DNA from: Kribbella antiqua | GTDB lineage: Bacteria > Actinomycetota > Actinomycetes > Propionibacteriales > Kribbellaceae | Length of the DNA: 64,000 nucleotides | Assembly: GCF_004345665.1 (NCBI RefSeq) | Contig: NZ_SLWR01000004.1 | Location: 186,001 to 250,000, forward strand | Reading direction: 5' to 3' | In this document: positions 45,084 to 54,100 of the stretch, piece by piece | How positions within the stretch are numbered: position 1 is the stretch's first letter | Layout: each line of letters starts with the position of its first letter | Position numbers and translations under genes: made by a program | The notes under the pieces: model-generated | Seen by the model: the letters and a program-made list of their open reading frames with translations, nothing else | Databases searched by the model: none | What the model was told of the DNA's origin: nothing

Positions 45084-46649
45084 TCAGGATTCTTCGAGGC
45101 GGGGGAACAGGGCGTCGCCCTTGGTGAGGATGGCGCCGGGTGGGAGTTGGGCCCACGTGCCGGCGTCCTGGATCCGCTGGTCCTTCAGGGAGCCGAGCTT
45201 TTCCTCGGCGCCCAGGAGCGTCCAGAGCTTCGCGGAGGTCTTGGGCATGGTCGGGTTGTGGAGTACGGCGACCGCGCGGAGAGCCTCGGCGGAGGAGTAG
45301 AGGATGGTGGCGAGGCGGGCGCGCTGGGAGTCGTCCTTGGCGACCTTCCAGGGTTCCTGCTCGGTGACGTAGCCGTTGATGGCGCCGACGAGGTCGTTGA
45401 TCGCGGCCAGGGCGTCCTGGAAGGCGAGGGTGTCGATCGCCTTGTCCGCGGTCGCCACGGTCGCGGCCAGCTTGTCGGCCAGCGCCTGCTCGGCCGGGCC
45501 GTGGTCGGCCGGCTCGGGCAAGGCACCGTCGAAGTACTTGCCGACCATCGCCGCGATCCGGCTGGCCAGGTTGCCCAGGCCGTTGGCGAGCTCGGAGGTG
45601 TAGACCGCGCTCAGGTGCTCCCAGGAGAACGAGCCGTCGGAGCCGAACTGGATCGTCCGCAGGAAGTAGTACCGGAACGCGTCCGAGCCGAAGTGATCGG
45701 TGATCTCGTGCGGCGCGATCGCGGTCAGCTTGGACTTGCTCATCTTCTCGCCGCCGACCAGCAGCCAGCCGTGCGCGAACACCTGCCGCGGTACGGCGAC
45801 CTCGGCAGCCATCAGCATGGCCGGCCAGATCACCGCGTGGAACCGGAGGATGTCCTTGCCGACCAGGTGTACGTCGACCGGCCACAGCTGCTCGAACCGC
45901 TCCGGGTCGGTGCCGTAACCGGCCGCGGACACGTAGTTCAGCAGGGCGTCGATCCAGACGTAGAGGACGTGCTCCTCGTCCCACGGCACCGGGATGCCCC
46001 AGTCGAACGTCGACCGCGTGATCGACAGGTCCTGCAGGCCCTGCTTGACGAACGCGATCACCTCGTTGCGGGCACTCGCCGGGGCGACGAAGTCCGGCTG
46101 CGATTCGTAGAGCTCGAGCAGCTTGTCGGCGTACGCGGAGAGCCGGAAGAAGTAGTTCGTCTCCGAGACCGTCTCCAGCTCGGTGCCGTGGATCATGCAC
46201 CGCTGGGTGCCGTCCTCGTCGGTCCGGATGTCGGCGGGGAGCTTGAACTCCTCGCAGCCGACGCAGTACAGACCCTCGTACTCGCCCTTGTAGACGTCGC
46301 CCTTGTCGTAGAGCCTCTGCCAGAACTCGCGGACCCGCTCGGTGTGCCGCTGCTCGGTGGTCCGGATGAAGTCGTCGTACGCGATGTCGACGTCGACCCA
46401 GGCCGGCTTCCAGGCCTCCTCGACCAGCTTGTCGGTCCACTCCTTCGGCGTCATGCCCTGGGCCTGCGCGCTGCGCATCACCTTTTCGCCGTGCTCGTCC
46501 GTACCGGTCAGGTACCACTTGCGCTCACCGCGCTGGGCGTGCCAGCGGGTCAGGACGTCCCCGGCCACCGTCGTGTACGCGCTGCCGATGTGCGGCGCGG
46601 CCGTGACGTAGTAGATCGGGGTGGTGACGTAATAGGCCTTCTCGGACAT
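45084..46649 (-). CDS. metG: Methionyl-tRNA synthetase
   Basis: 521 residues. Housekeeping class Ia enzyme: HIGS version of HIGH (TAAPHIGSAYTT), the single zinc-type CVGCEEF knuckle, canonical KMSKS (GGEKMSKSKLT) and a full anticodon-binding domain ending in a short tail. Length matches the mycobacterial type. It charges tRNA-Met for initiation and elongation. Follows rsmI by 29 bases, the usual actinobacterial order. Confidence 0.97.
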   Translation of the reverse strand: MSEKAYYVTTPIYYVTAAPHIGSAYTTVAGDVLTRWHAQRGERKWYLTGTDEHGEKVMRSAQAQGMTPKEWTDKLVEEAWKPAWVDVDIAYDDFIRTTEQRHTERVREFWQRLYDKGDVYKGEYEGLYCVGCEEFKLPADIRTDEDGTQRCMIHGTELETVSETNYFFRLSAYADKLLELYESQPDFVAPASARNEVIAFVKQGLQDLSITRSTFDWGIPVPWDEEHVLYVWIDALLNYVSAAGYGTDPERFEQLWPVDVHLVGKDILRFHAVIWPAMLMAAEVAVPRQVFAHGWLLVGGEKMSKSKLTAIAPHEITDHFGSDAFRYYFLRTIQFGSDGSFSWEHLSAVYTSELANGLGNLASRIAAMVGKYFDGALPEPADHGPAEQALADKLAATVATADKAIDTLAFQDALAAINDLVGAINGYVTEQEPWKVAKDDSQRARLATILYSSAEALRAVAVLHNPTMPKTSAKLWTLLGAEEKLGSLKDQRIQDAGTWAQLPPGAILTKGDALFPRLEES

Positions 46650-46678
46650 GTCTTCAAGGGTAGTGCCGCGGACCAGCG

Positions 46679-47521
46679 CTATTTACCAGGGTCCCGGGCC
46701 GCGAGTACGGCGTCGTACACGGTCCGCTTGGGCACGTTGAAGCGCTTGGCGACGTCCGCGATGGCCTGTTTACGGGGTGTTCCGGCTTCCTCGTCGGCGG
46801 CGACCTCTTCGGCGAGCTCCGCCGGGGTGAGGGTTTTGTGTGGGTCCGCGCCGGCGACGACGACGGTGATCTCCCCGCGTACGCCGTCCTTCGCCCAGCT
46901 GATGAGGTCCGCGAGCGGGCCGCGCTTGACCTCTTCATACGTCTTGGTGAGCTCGCGGCAGACCGCCGTACGACGATCCGCGCCGAACGCCTCGGCCATC
47001 GCCTCCAGAGACGCCGCCAGCCGGTGCGGCGCCTCGAAGAACACCATCGTCCGCGGCTCGTCCGCCAGCTCCCCCAGCCGCCGCGCCCGCTCCCCCGCCT
47101 TCCGCGGCAGGAACCCCTCGAACGTGAACCGATCCACCGGGAGACCAGACAGAGCCAGAGCCGTCAGTACGGCGGACGGCCCGGGAACCGCGGTGACGTC
47201 GACCCCGGCCTCGATCGCCGCGGCCACCAGCCGATACCCAGGATCCGACACACTCGGCATCCCCGCATCCGTCACCACCACCACGGTCTGCCCCGCGGTC
47301 AGCGCCTCCAGCAACTCCGGCGTCCGCTCCCGCTCATTCCCCTCGAAGTAACTCACCACCCGCCCGCCGACGGTGATCCCCAGCTCGGACGTCAACCGCC
47401 GCAACCGCCGCGTGTCTTCGGCCGCCACCACATCAGCCTCGGAAAGCACCCTCCGCAACCGAGGCGACCCATCCCCCACATCCCCAATAGGAGTCCCCGC
47501 CAACACCAATCGCCCGGTCAT
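46679..47521 (-). CDS. rsmI: 16S rRNA (cytidine1402-2'-O)-methyltransferase
   Basis: 280 residues. TP-methylase fold: LVLAGTPIGDVGDGSPR, VVAAEDTRRLRRL, VVTDAGMPSVSDPGYRLV, AVPGPSAVLTALALSGLP. It methylates ribose of C1402 in 16S rRNA. The C-terminal HTH-like tail (RKQAIADVAKRFNVPKRTVY) is characteristic of the family. Overlaps the vapC end by 4 bases, since the toxin genes have been placed upstream. Confidence 0.96.
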   Translation of the reverse strand: MTGRLVLAGTPIGDVGDGSPRLRRVLSEADVVAAEDTRRLRRLTSELGITVGGRVVSYFEGNERERTPELLEALTAGQTVVVVTDAGMPSVSDPGYRLVAAAIEAGVDVTAVPGPSAVLTALALSGLPVDRFTFEGFLPRKAGERARRLGELADEPRTMVFFEAPHRLAASLEAMAEAFGADRRTAVCRELTKTYEEVKRGPLADLISWAKDGVRGEITVVVAGADPHKTLTPAELAEEVAADEEAGTPRKQAIADVAKRFNVPKRTVYDAVLAARDPGK

Positions 47522-47937
47522 GGCAACAGCGCAAAGGCGTCGACGTGCTGTGGCCGAACGACGCTGAAGTGTCTGCGGTCCAACGTCGCGATCTCCTCGA
47601 CTTCAAGTTGCTCCGCCAGCGTCACCACCGACGCGTCCACCAAGCCCAATGGGAGGTCCGCGTATTGGCCGATCAGGTCAGCAATGCGCTCTAGCCCTGC
47701 GGCCGTCGCCGGGGCGATGGTGAAATCACCGACCGCGAGCGACCGGACGAAGGCGGCCTCCGGCTTGGAGCCACCCTCGCGCGCGAGGAAGTAGCACACC
47801 TCGGTCACGACGAAAGGCGGCACGACCAGCCGCTCGCCGTTGAGACGCAGCGAGGCGAAGAGGTCGACACAGCGCTGATGATTGATGTCCGTGCTGATTG
47901 CGGCGGCAACCAGCGGTCCGGAATCGACAACGATCAC
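47518..47937 (-). CDS. vapC: PIN-domain toxin (VapC type)
   Basis: 139 residues from GTG 47937, which overlaps the antitoxin stop (GTGA). PIN acidic residues: D5 (VVDSGPLVAA), E47 region (VVTEVCYFLA), D103 region (LVDASVVTLAEQL), D120 (ATLDRRHFS). Such toxins cleave RNA. With the small gene upstream it forms a toxin-antitoxin pair. Confidence 0.9.
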   Translation of the reverse strand: MIVVDSGPLVAAAISTDINHQRCVDLFASLRLNGERLVVPPFVVTEVCYFLAREGGSKPEAAFVRSLAVGDFTIAPATAAGLERIADLIGQYADLPLGLVDASVVTLAEQLEVEEIATLDRRHFSVVRPQHVDAFALLP

Positions 47938-48173
47938 TTGGCGTCGCGTCCGAACTCTGCCCTGAGGATGTCATCGATGTGCTCGGACAGGTCCGGGCGG
48001 CTTCCTGCGACAGCACCGAACCATGAAGGCGGCCAGCTGCCGGAGCCGTGCGCGCGCTCGACCCGAGCCTCGGACTGCAACTTGAGCAGCCGAAGCTCTG
48101 GCAGGAGATCAGCCGCGGCGCTGTCCGACAGGGTGTCAATCAGCGCGTGCATCTCTTCTCGTGGCGTGCTCAT
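47934..48173 (-). CDS. vapB: Antitoxin of the VapB kind
   Basis: 79 residues from ATG 48173. Starts MSTPREEMHALIDTLSDSAA, ends DLSEHIDDILRAEFGRDAK; an acidic, helical small protein. No HTH or AbrB motif is obvious, so the exact antitoxin class is uncertain. The 4-base overlap with the PIN gene and the order antitoxin-toxin support the assignment. Confidence 0.82.
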   Translation of the reverse strand: MSTPREEMHALIDTLSDSAAADLLPELRLLKLQSEARVERAHGSGSWPPSWFGAVAGSRPDLSEHIDDILRAEFGRDAK

Positions 48174-48269
48174 GTTACTCAGTGTAGAAGGTTCGGTGGA
48201 TGATTTTCGGTTGTCCACAGGGGGCGCTTCGGACGGCCCCGGCGGTGGTGGTACCAGAGCGTCCGTACC

Positions 48270-49943
48270 ATGGCGGGCGTGACTGCTGTGATCGAGGACG
48301 GGACCGTTCGGCGGGGTGACGCTGCCGAGGCGCGGGAGACGCTGGGGCGGGACGTGCTCGGGAGGCGGCTGCCGCCGCTGAAGGAGCGGCTGTATCCGGC
48401 CATGCCGAAGGACTTCGACGGCGGCTGGATCGCCACGGTGGCGATCACCGCGCTGGCCGGGTTCCTGCGGTTCTGGCACCTCAGTACGCCGGTGAAGTTC
48501 GTCTTCGACGAGACGTACTACGCCAAGGACGCGTTCAGCCTGCTCAAGTTCGGGTACGCGCGGCAGTTCATCGACCAGCCGGAGGGCGCCGCGGACAAGG
48601 CGATCCTGGCCGGCAACCTGGACGTCTTCAAGGCGACCCCGAGCCTGACCGTGCACCCCGAGGTCGGCAAGTGGATGATCGCCGCCGGCGAGCAACTGTT
48701 CGGGATGAACACGTTCGGCTGGCGGTTCATGCCGGCCCTGTTCGGCACCCTGACGGTCCTGCTGCTGATCCGGACCGTACGGCGGATGTCGCGCTCCACC
48801 CTGATCGGCTGCATCGCCGGCCTGCTGCTGGCCGTCGACGGTCTGCACTTCGTCATGTCCCGGGTCGCGCTGCTCGACATCTTCCTGGCGTTCTGGCTGG
48901 TCGCAGCGATCTCCTGCCTGGTCGCCGACCGGGACTGGACCCGCCGCCGGCACGCCGAGTCCCTCGACAAGCCGAACCCTGACGGCAAGGTCGGACGCTG
49001 GTTGCTGATCCGTCCGTGGCGGATCCTGGCCGGCATCTGCTTCGGCCTGGCGCTCGGCACCAAGTGGTCCGCCGTCTGGGTGATCGCCGGGTTCGGCATC
49101 CTCGTCTTCGCCTGGGACCTCGGCGCCCGGCGGGCGCTCGGGGTCCGGTTCGCGTTCGTGAAGTCGGCGCTGGTCGACGGCATCCCGGCGTTCCTCAGCA
49201 TCGTGCTGGTCGCGGTGGTCACCTACGCCGCGACCTGGACCGGCTGGCTGCTGCACGACAACGCCTACGACCACGACTACGCGTCGAAGAATCCGGCGAC
49301 CGGCGTGATGAAGGTGGTCCCGGACGACTTCCGCTCCCTGATCCACTACCACCAGGAAGTGCTCGCCTTCCACACCGGCGACTACATCAAAAACGCCACC
49401 CACCCGTACCAGTCGCACCCGGCCGGCTGGCCGATCATCGCCCGCCCGATCGGGTTCGACGCGGTGAACGACATCAAGCCCGGTATGCAGGGCTGCTCCC
49501 CGACGGCCGGGCAGAACTGCCTGTCGGTGATCTCCGCGCTCGGCACTCCGCTGCTGTGGTGGGGCGGCGCGCTGGCGCTGATCGCGGCGCTGATCCTGTG
49601 GCTGGGTCAGCGTGACTGGCGATTCGGCGTCGCCATCGTCGGCTACATCACCTGCTGGGTGCCCTGGTTCGCGTTCGACGACAGACCGATCTTCTTCTTC
49701 TACGCCGTCACCATGATCCCGTTCACGGTGATGGCGCTCGCCCTGGTCCTCGGCAAAATCCTCGGCCCAGCCCGGACGGCGTTCGGCCAGGCGACCACGC
49801 GCCGATTGGTCGGCAGCGCGGTCGTCGGGGCGTTCGTCGTACTCGTGGTGCTGAACTTCGCCTACATCTGGCCGATCCTGACCGACAAGGTTCTCCCCCA
49901 CTCGGCCTGGCTGAGCCGCATGTGGTTCAAGTCCTGGATCTGA
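48270..49943 (+). CDS. pmt: Dolichyl-phosphate-mannose protein mannosyltransferase
   Basis: 557 residues. GT39 membrane enzyme with about ten membrane segments. Catalytic acidic pair in the first loop (FVFDETYYAKDAF), HPEVGKWMIAAGEQLFG motif, and the C-terminal IFFFYAVTMIPF. It transfers mannose from polyprenol phosphate to secreted proteins during Sec export. Divergent from rsmI in most Actinobacteria; here the VapBC pair lies in between. Confidence 0.95.
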   Translation: MAGVTAVIEDGTVRRGDAAEARETLGRDVLGRRLPPLKERLYPAMPKDFDGGWIATVAITALAGFLRFWHLSTPVKFVFDETYYAKDAFSLLKFGYARQFIDQPEGAADKAILAGNLDVFKATPSLTVHPEVGKWMIAAGEQLFGMNTFGWRFMPALFGTLTVLLLIRTVRRMSRSTLIGCIAGLLLAVDGLHFVMSRVALLDIFLAFWLVAAISCLVADRDWTRRRHAESLDKPNPDGKVGRWLLIRPWRILAGICFGLALGTKWSAVWVIAGFGILVFAWDLGARRALGVRFAFVKSALVDGIPAFLSIVLVAVVTYAATWTGWLLHDNAYDHDYASKNPATGVMKVVPDDFRSLIHYHQEVLAFHTGDYIKNATHPYQSHPAGWPIIARPIGFDAVNDIKPGMQGCSPTAGQNCLSVISALGTPLLWWGGALALIAALILWLGQRDWRFGVAIVGYITCWVPWFAFDDRPIFFFYAVTMIPFTVMALALVLGKILGPARTAFGQATTRRLVGSAVVGAFVVLVVLNFAYIWPILTDKVLPHSAWLSRMWFKSWI

Positions 49944-49974
49944 CCTGAGCCGAGCGCGACCCTCCCCGGCATTT

Positions 49975-50051
49975 GATGGGTTCACCCATCAGCTTGTGGG
50001 TTCACGGCCCGGATGTCGCGGGGGAACCCGCAAGCTCGTGGGTGAACCCAC
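49975..50051. terminator. Overlapping palindromes between converging genes
   Basis: GATGGGT-TC-ACCCATC (49975-49990) and GTGGGT-GA-ACCCAC (50038-50051) are palindromic and flank a longer stem, 49991-50003 with 50024-50036, pairing at 12 of 13 positions. Probably a bidirectional terminator for pmt and the LiaF-like gene. Confidence 0.65.
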
Positions 50052-50087
50052 CAACTGTGGGCCGGGTGCGAAGCGGATGTGCCGGGC

Positions 50088-50780
50088 TCAATGACCTAGC
50101 TGGCCGTGGCCATGACTGTGGCCGTGGCCGCCGGGGTTCTTGAAGCGTTTCTTGTGGCGCTTGGAGGAGACCTGGCCGCCGACGCCGCCGAAGAGGGCTA
50201 GGCCCTTCACGACGACGACCGGGGCGTTCGGGTCGGGGTTGTCGCCGCCGCGAGCCGCGAAGCCGCCGAAGATGCCGACGCCCTCGTTGCGGACGCCGAC
50301 CGCGTCCGGCACGGTGATGTCGATCCCGCCGAAGACCGCGAACGCCCAGATCGTCACCTCACGGCCCTCGAACACGGCGTCAGTCATGTCTAGGTCGTGG
50401 CCGCCGAACACCGCGACCGCGTTGGTCCGGCGCTTGACCCGCCAGCGGCCCTTCCGCTCGCCGCCGCCGAAGATCGCGACCATGGTGTCGAAGCTGTCCG
50501 CCGGGTTCGCCGGCTCCTCGATCGGCACCGGGCTGTTCGACACCGCGGCGGCCGGTACCGGCGCCGGACCCTGCCCCGGTACGACGAGGTCGCGGGTGAT
50601 CGGCTCGAGTTCGCCCAGGGTCTTCGCCTGCAGCGTCTGCTCGAGCCGCTCGGCGTGCTCGTCCTGGCTCAACCGCCCGGACATCAGGGCGTCCCGCAGT
50701 ACGTCGACGACCTGGTCGCGATCGGTGTCGGAAGCGCGTAGGTGCGCGTGCGGGTGCTGACGCTCGGGCAGGTTCTCCAT
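50088..50780 (-). CDS. DUF1707 and LiaF-like (DUF2154) protein with His-rich tail
   Basis: 230 residues. N-terminal DUF1707 (HLRASDTDRDQVVDVLRDAL then GRLSQDEHAERLEQTLQA), then a LiaF/cell-wall-active-antibiotics-response domain with repeated FGG units (MVAIFGGGERKGRW, VAVFGGHDLDM, AVFGGIDITV, IFGGFAARG). The end, GHGHSHGHGQLGH, is His-rich and might bind metal. No membrane segment is seen. Predicted regulator of envelope stress signalling. Confidence 0.9.
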   Translation of the reverse strand: MENLPERQHPHAHLRASDTDRDQVVDVLRDALMSGRLSQDEHAERLEQTLQAKTLGELEPITRDLVVPGQGPAPVPAAAVSNSPVPIEEPANPADSFDTMVAIFGGGERKGRWRVKRRTNAVAVFGGHDLDMTDAVFEGREVTIWAFAVFGGIDITVPDAVGVRNEGVGIFGGFAARGGDNPDPNAPVVVVKGLALFGGVGGQVSSKRHKKRFKNPGGHGHSHGHGQLGH

Positions 50781-50800
50781 GAGACGGAACGATAACTCCG

Positions 50801-52033
50801 TCAGGCTCTAACTCGCAGGGCGAATATGACCGCGATCAGGGTGATCGACGCGAAAGTCAGGGCGGTGCCGGGGTATCCACCGAGGCCGAGACCGAGACCG
50901 CCGAGCGCCGCGCCGAGGAACGTGCCGAGGCTCATCCCGGCGGCGTTGACGCTGAGCGCGGAGCCGCGGAGGTCGCCACTTCGCCGTACCAGCAAGGTGG
51001 TGACGCAGGCGGCGACGGTCGCGTGGCTCGCGCCCATCAGGGCGGTGAGCAGGAGCGTCAGCGGGAGGGTCGGCGAGAAGTAGAAGGCGACCACGCTGGT
51101 CAGCGCGACCGCGAGAGCGACGAGGAGCATCTTCTCCGGGCCGATCCACTGGCGCTCGAGCGCGATGTAGCGGCCGGCCAGCAGGTTGCCGACGAAGAAC
51201 GACGCGCCGCTGAGCGACCACACCAGCGCGAACCAGCCCGGCGCGAGGTCGAACGTCTGGTCGTAGAACGCTGCGAGGTAGGCGAGGTACCCCATGAACG
51301 CGGCGGTCCGGAGCATGGCGACCACGAGCAGCGGCAGGGCGCCAGGGATGCGGGCCAGTTCGCGGTACGTCGCCAGGTAGCTGACCCGCTCGGTCCTGAG
51401 CGGCGCTTTGCGGCCGCGACCGCGCCAGAAGAACGCGGCCGAGAGCGCGAGTGAGATGGCGGACGCGGCGAGCAGGTTTCCGCGCCATCCCCACAGCAGA
51501 CCCGGTACGGCGAGAACCGGCGCGGCCAGCATCGCCATCGCCGAGGTGGTCGCGGACACCAGCGTCGCGGCCCGGCCAGCGGCTGCCGGGGTCTTGAACC
51601 GGTCAGCCGCGGCGGCACCGATCGAAGGCGCGAGGATCGAGGTCGACGCGCCGATCAGCAAGCAGAACGCGGCCAGGGCAAACACGTTGCCGATAGCACC
51701 CAACGCCGCCGACAACCCCAGCAACGCAAGCCCTCCGGCGGCGACCAACTCCCGCGCCATCCGGTCGATCAACGGCGCCAGCGAGAACCCGACAATCAAC
51801 GCCGCCAGCCCGCCCAGCCCGCGCAGTCCCCCGATCTCCGCCACATTCCCATCCGCGGCCGCCGCGATCGGCACCAAATACATCCCGAACACCGTAAACG
51901 GAATAAGACTGACCGCCGAAGCCAGCAAAAACGGCCAAAGCCGCCGAGCCATCCACAAATCCCCCGGCACCTCGGCCGGCCGCGGGGCGACCACCGGCGT
52001 GGAGATGGCTGGGTTCTGACTGTGGGTGCTCAT
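50801..52033 (-). CDS. MFS transporter (exporter-like), last gene of metallophore-type operon
   Basis: 410 residues from ATG 52033, overlapping the DUF364 stop by 4 bases; the longer open frame lies inside that gene. Twelve membrane segments (for example FLLASAVSLIPFTVFGMYLV, LVAAGGLALLGLSAALGAIG). The position at the end of a biosynthesis-plus-importer operon resembles CntE-type exporters of opine metallophores, so export of the product is the likely role (inference). Confidence 0.85.
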   Translation of the reverse strand: MSTHSQNPAISTPVVAPRPAEVPGDLWMARRLWPFLLASAVSLIPFTVFGMYLVPIAAAADGNVAEIGGLRGLGGLAALIVGFSLAPLIDRMARELVAAGGLALLGLSAALGAIGNVFALAAFCLLIGASTSILAPSIGAAAADRFKTPAAAGRAATLVSATTSAMAMLAAPVLAVPGLLWGWRGNLLAASAISLALSAAFFWRGRGRKAPLRTERVSYLATYRELARIPGALPLLVVAMLRTAAFMGYLAYLAAFYDQTFDLAPGWFALVWSLSGASFFVGNLLAGRYIALERQWIGPEKMLLVALAVALTSVVAFYFSPTLPLTLLLTALMGASHATVAACVTTLLVRRSGDLRGSALSVNAAGMSLGTFLGAALGGLGLGLGGYPGTALTFASITLIAVIFALRVRA

Positions 52034-52845
52034 TTGTCCGTCCTGGAGTGGTAGCGGTAGAGGCTGCTCGGGCGGGAGCTGAATTGAGAGAAGGGGAAGG
52101 GTTCGGCGGAGAGGGCGGTCACGCCGGAGCCGAGGAAGGAGCGGATGACTGCGCTTCCGGTCTGAGCATAGACGACCAACGGCTTTTCTTGCTGGCGGCA
52201 ACGATCGAGGAGAACGTCGAAACTCCCGTTGGACAAGGTCATTCCGGTCGCCACCACAGCGTCGGCAGCGTCGACAACCGCCGTCATGTCGCGGGAAACC
52301 GGCAGCCCGGACGCGGTCTCGCGAAGGTTGAAATCGCACGGCAGACAAACTCCGCCGCGCGCGGTGATTGCCTCGACCAACGGGTTCACCACGCCGATCA
52401 GCGCGACCTTCGACCCGGGCGCGACCTCCAGCAGTCCCGCTACCGCCGCATCGCGGGCCCGCGCGCGAACATCCGGCGTACCAGCGGGAAGCACGACCTC
52501 CTCCGCCAGCGCCGACACGTGATGCGGCTCGACCGCCGCCAGATAAGCATCCAGCGCAGCGATCTTCACCGGCAGCGCCGCATCAGACCGCAGTACGTCG
52601 TCCAGCGTCAGACCCGAGGTATCAGCGCAGTACGACGGATCGAGCTCACCGGACTCGAACGAGCAGGCACCGAAGACCTCGCCGACACGGAGCAGCACAT
52701 AGTAATTCCGGTAGGTGACGTCGGCCCCGGGCAGCCGCGTGGTGTGGTGCAGCCAGAACGCGCTCGTGACATCGAACGAGGAAGGAGCAGGGCCAAGAGA
52801 ACCGGCGAGGACGGAGGAAGTCAGTTCAGCCACGGAAGCGGTCAT
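52030..52845 (-). CDS. DUF4213/DUF364 putative heavy-metal-chelation protein
   Basis: 271 residues. An N-terminal DUF4213-like part (FWLHHTTRLPGADVTYRNYY) is joined to a Rossmann-like DUF364 domain (VALIGVVNPLVEAITARGGV, then the DAVVATGMTLSNGSFDVLLD and VVYAQTGSAV blocks). The family has been linked to metal chelation from structure and genomic context, without a proven reaction. Its stop overlaps the MFS start and its start overlaps the end of the small ORF upstream (ATGA). Confidence 0.85.
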   Translation of the reverse strand: MTASVAELTSSVLAGSLGPAPSSFDVTSAFWLHHTTRLPGADVTYRNYYVLLRVGEVFGACSFESGELDPSYCADTSGLTLDDVLRSDAALPVKIAALDAYLAAVEPHHVSALAEEVVLPAGTPDVRARARDAAVAGLLEVAPGSKVALIGVVNPLVEAITARGGVCLPCDFNLRETASGLPVSRDMTAVVDAADAVVATGMTLSNGSFDVLLDRCRQQEKPLVVYAQTGSAVIRSFLGSGVTALSAEPFPFSQFSSRPSSLYRYHSRTDK

Positions 52846-53040
52846 GGCAGATCGGCCAGCCTTTCAGGGTCATAAGAGAGGGCGGACAACTCTGGACGAC
52901 CCGCGGGCTGGAAGCAGTACAGGAGCGAGCGACGATCGGACGCGGTCCGGTTCGGCGCTAAGCACTTCCTCGACCACGTCCCGCAGCCGGTCCACTTCCG
53001 TTGCCGTGAACAACTGCGGCAGCAGCACATACCCCGTCAT
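52842..53040 (-). pseudogene. Small ORF interrupted by a frameshift
   Basis: From ATG 53040 the frame gives MTGYVLLPQLFTATEVDRLR DVVEEVLSAEPDRV-type sequence (written in two parts), resembling the N-terminus of phytanoyl-CoA dioxygenase-like proteins, and stops at 52870. Another frame continues LLYCFQPAGRPELSALSYDP and ends at 52842 in an ATGA overlap with the next gene. One base gained or lost near TCGTCGCTCGC would join them into a protein of about 65 residues. Could be a real frameshift, a sequencing error or a programmed shift. Confidence 0.6.
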
Positions 53041-53050
53041 AGTCGTCAGC

Positions 53051-54100
53051 TTAATGCGACGGTGTCGCAGATGGGAACTCCTCGTGCCGGGCCCAGGCCG
53101 ATTCCCGCCGGTCCCACGACATGGCCGACCACGGCACCGCCAGCTCATCCAGCGAGGAAATCTCTCGCGGCCGCATCGACGCCATCGGCCGCGCCTCGGC
53201 ATGCCGCGCGAACGCCGACTCGACGTACCGCGTCCCGGTGTCCGCGGCCAGGAACACGTGCTTGCGGCTGCTGTCGCAGTTGTGTTCCCACAGGGCCGAC
53301 AGGTACGCCGCCCCCGCCGACAATCCGGCGAACACCCCGGACGTCCGGAGCAGATCCACCGCCGCCGACATCGCGTAGTCGAACGAGATCCAGTGCAACC
53401 GGTCGTACAACTCGTGCCGCACGTTGCGGAACTCGATCGAGCTCCCGATCCCCGCGATGATCATGTCCGGATCCTGGGTGTGCCCGGCCCCGAAGGTGAT
53501 ACTCCCGAACGGCTGCACCCCGACCAGGTTCACGTCCCGGCCCCGGTCCCGCAGGTACTCCGCGATCGCCCCGGTCGACGCGCCGGTCCCGACCCCGCCG
53601 ACCAGACAGAGCGGACCGGCCGGCACGAGTTCGCCGATCAGGTCGGCGATCGCGCGATACCCGAGGTAGTGGATGTCGTCGTGATACTGCTGCATCCAGT
53701 GGTACGACGGGTTGTCGCGCAGGATCTCGCCGATCCGCCGGACCCGCAGGTTCTGGTCGAGCTGCAGGTTGTTCGACGACGGCACCTGTTCGACGGTCGC
53801 GCCGAGGATCTCCAGCTGGATCTTCAGCGTCCGGTCGACGGTGGTCGAGCCGACGATGTGGCACTTCATCCCATAGCGGTGACACGCCAGCGCCAGCGCG
53901 TGCGCGTAGATCCCGCTCGAGCTGTCGATCAGCGTGTCTCCGGGACGGACGGCCCCGGTCTCGAGCAGATGGCGTACGGCGCCGAGCGCGGAGTACACCT
54001 TCATCGTCTCGAACCGCAGGCAGATCAGGTCGTCGCCAACCCGGATCGGATCCGGGTCCTTGATCGCCTCCGCCAGGTGGTCGTGCAGTCTGGACGTCAT
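53051..54100 (-). CDS. PLP-dependent cysteine-synthase-family enzyme
   Basis: 349 residues. Fold type II: the PLP Lys in ETMKVYSALGAV, phosphate/substrate loop IDSSSGIYAHALALA (instead of TSGNTGIALA), Gly-rich VGGVGTGASTGAIAEYL, and a C-terminal FAGLSAGAAYLSAL. It resembles synthases of the CysK/SbnA group, which replace the side-chain group of serine derivatives with a nucleophile. The altered Asn loop suggests a different substrate. Start overlaps the ABC gene stop by 4 bases, putting it in the importer operon. Confidence 0.88.
   Translation of the reverse strand: MTSRLHDHLAEAIKDPDPIRVGDDLICLRFETMKVYSALGAVRHLLETGAVRPGDTLIDSSSGIYAHALALACHRYGMKCHIVGSTTVDRTLKIQLEILGATVEQVPSSNNLQLDQNLRVRRIGEILRDNPSYHWMQQYHDDIHYLGYRAIADLIGELVPAGPLCLVGGVGTGASTGAIAEYLRDRGRDVNLVGVQPFGSITFGAGHTQDPDMIIAGIGSSIEFRNVRHELYDRLHWISFDYAMSAAVDLLRTSGVFAGLSAGAAYLSALWEHNCDSSRKHVFLAADTGTRYVESAFARHAEARPMASMRPREISSLDELAVPWSAMSWDRRESAWARHEEFPSATPSH

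Noticed and set aside
44997..47351. 784-residue plus-strand open frame opposite metG and rsmI
   Set aside because: Composition is that of an antisense GC-rich frame and metG/rsmI are certain.
47934..49985. 683-residue minus-strand open frame opposite pmt
   Set aside because: Asp/Arg/Pro/Gln-rich shadow of the pmt gene; only its last 79 residues, which lie past pmt, form a real gene (antitoxin).
37112..54100. SbnA/SbnB pair making 2,3-diaminopropionate
   Set aside because: The ornithine-cyclodeaminase-like gene and the PLP enzyme are 15 kb apart in different operons, so a joint pathway is not supported.
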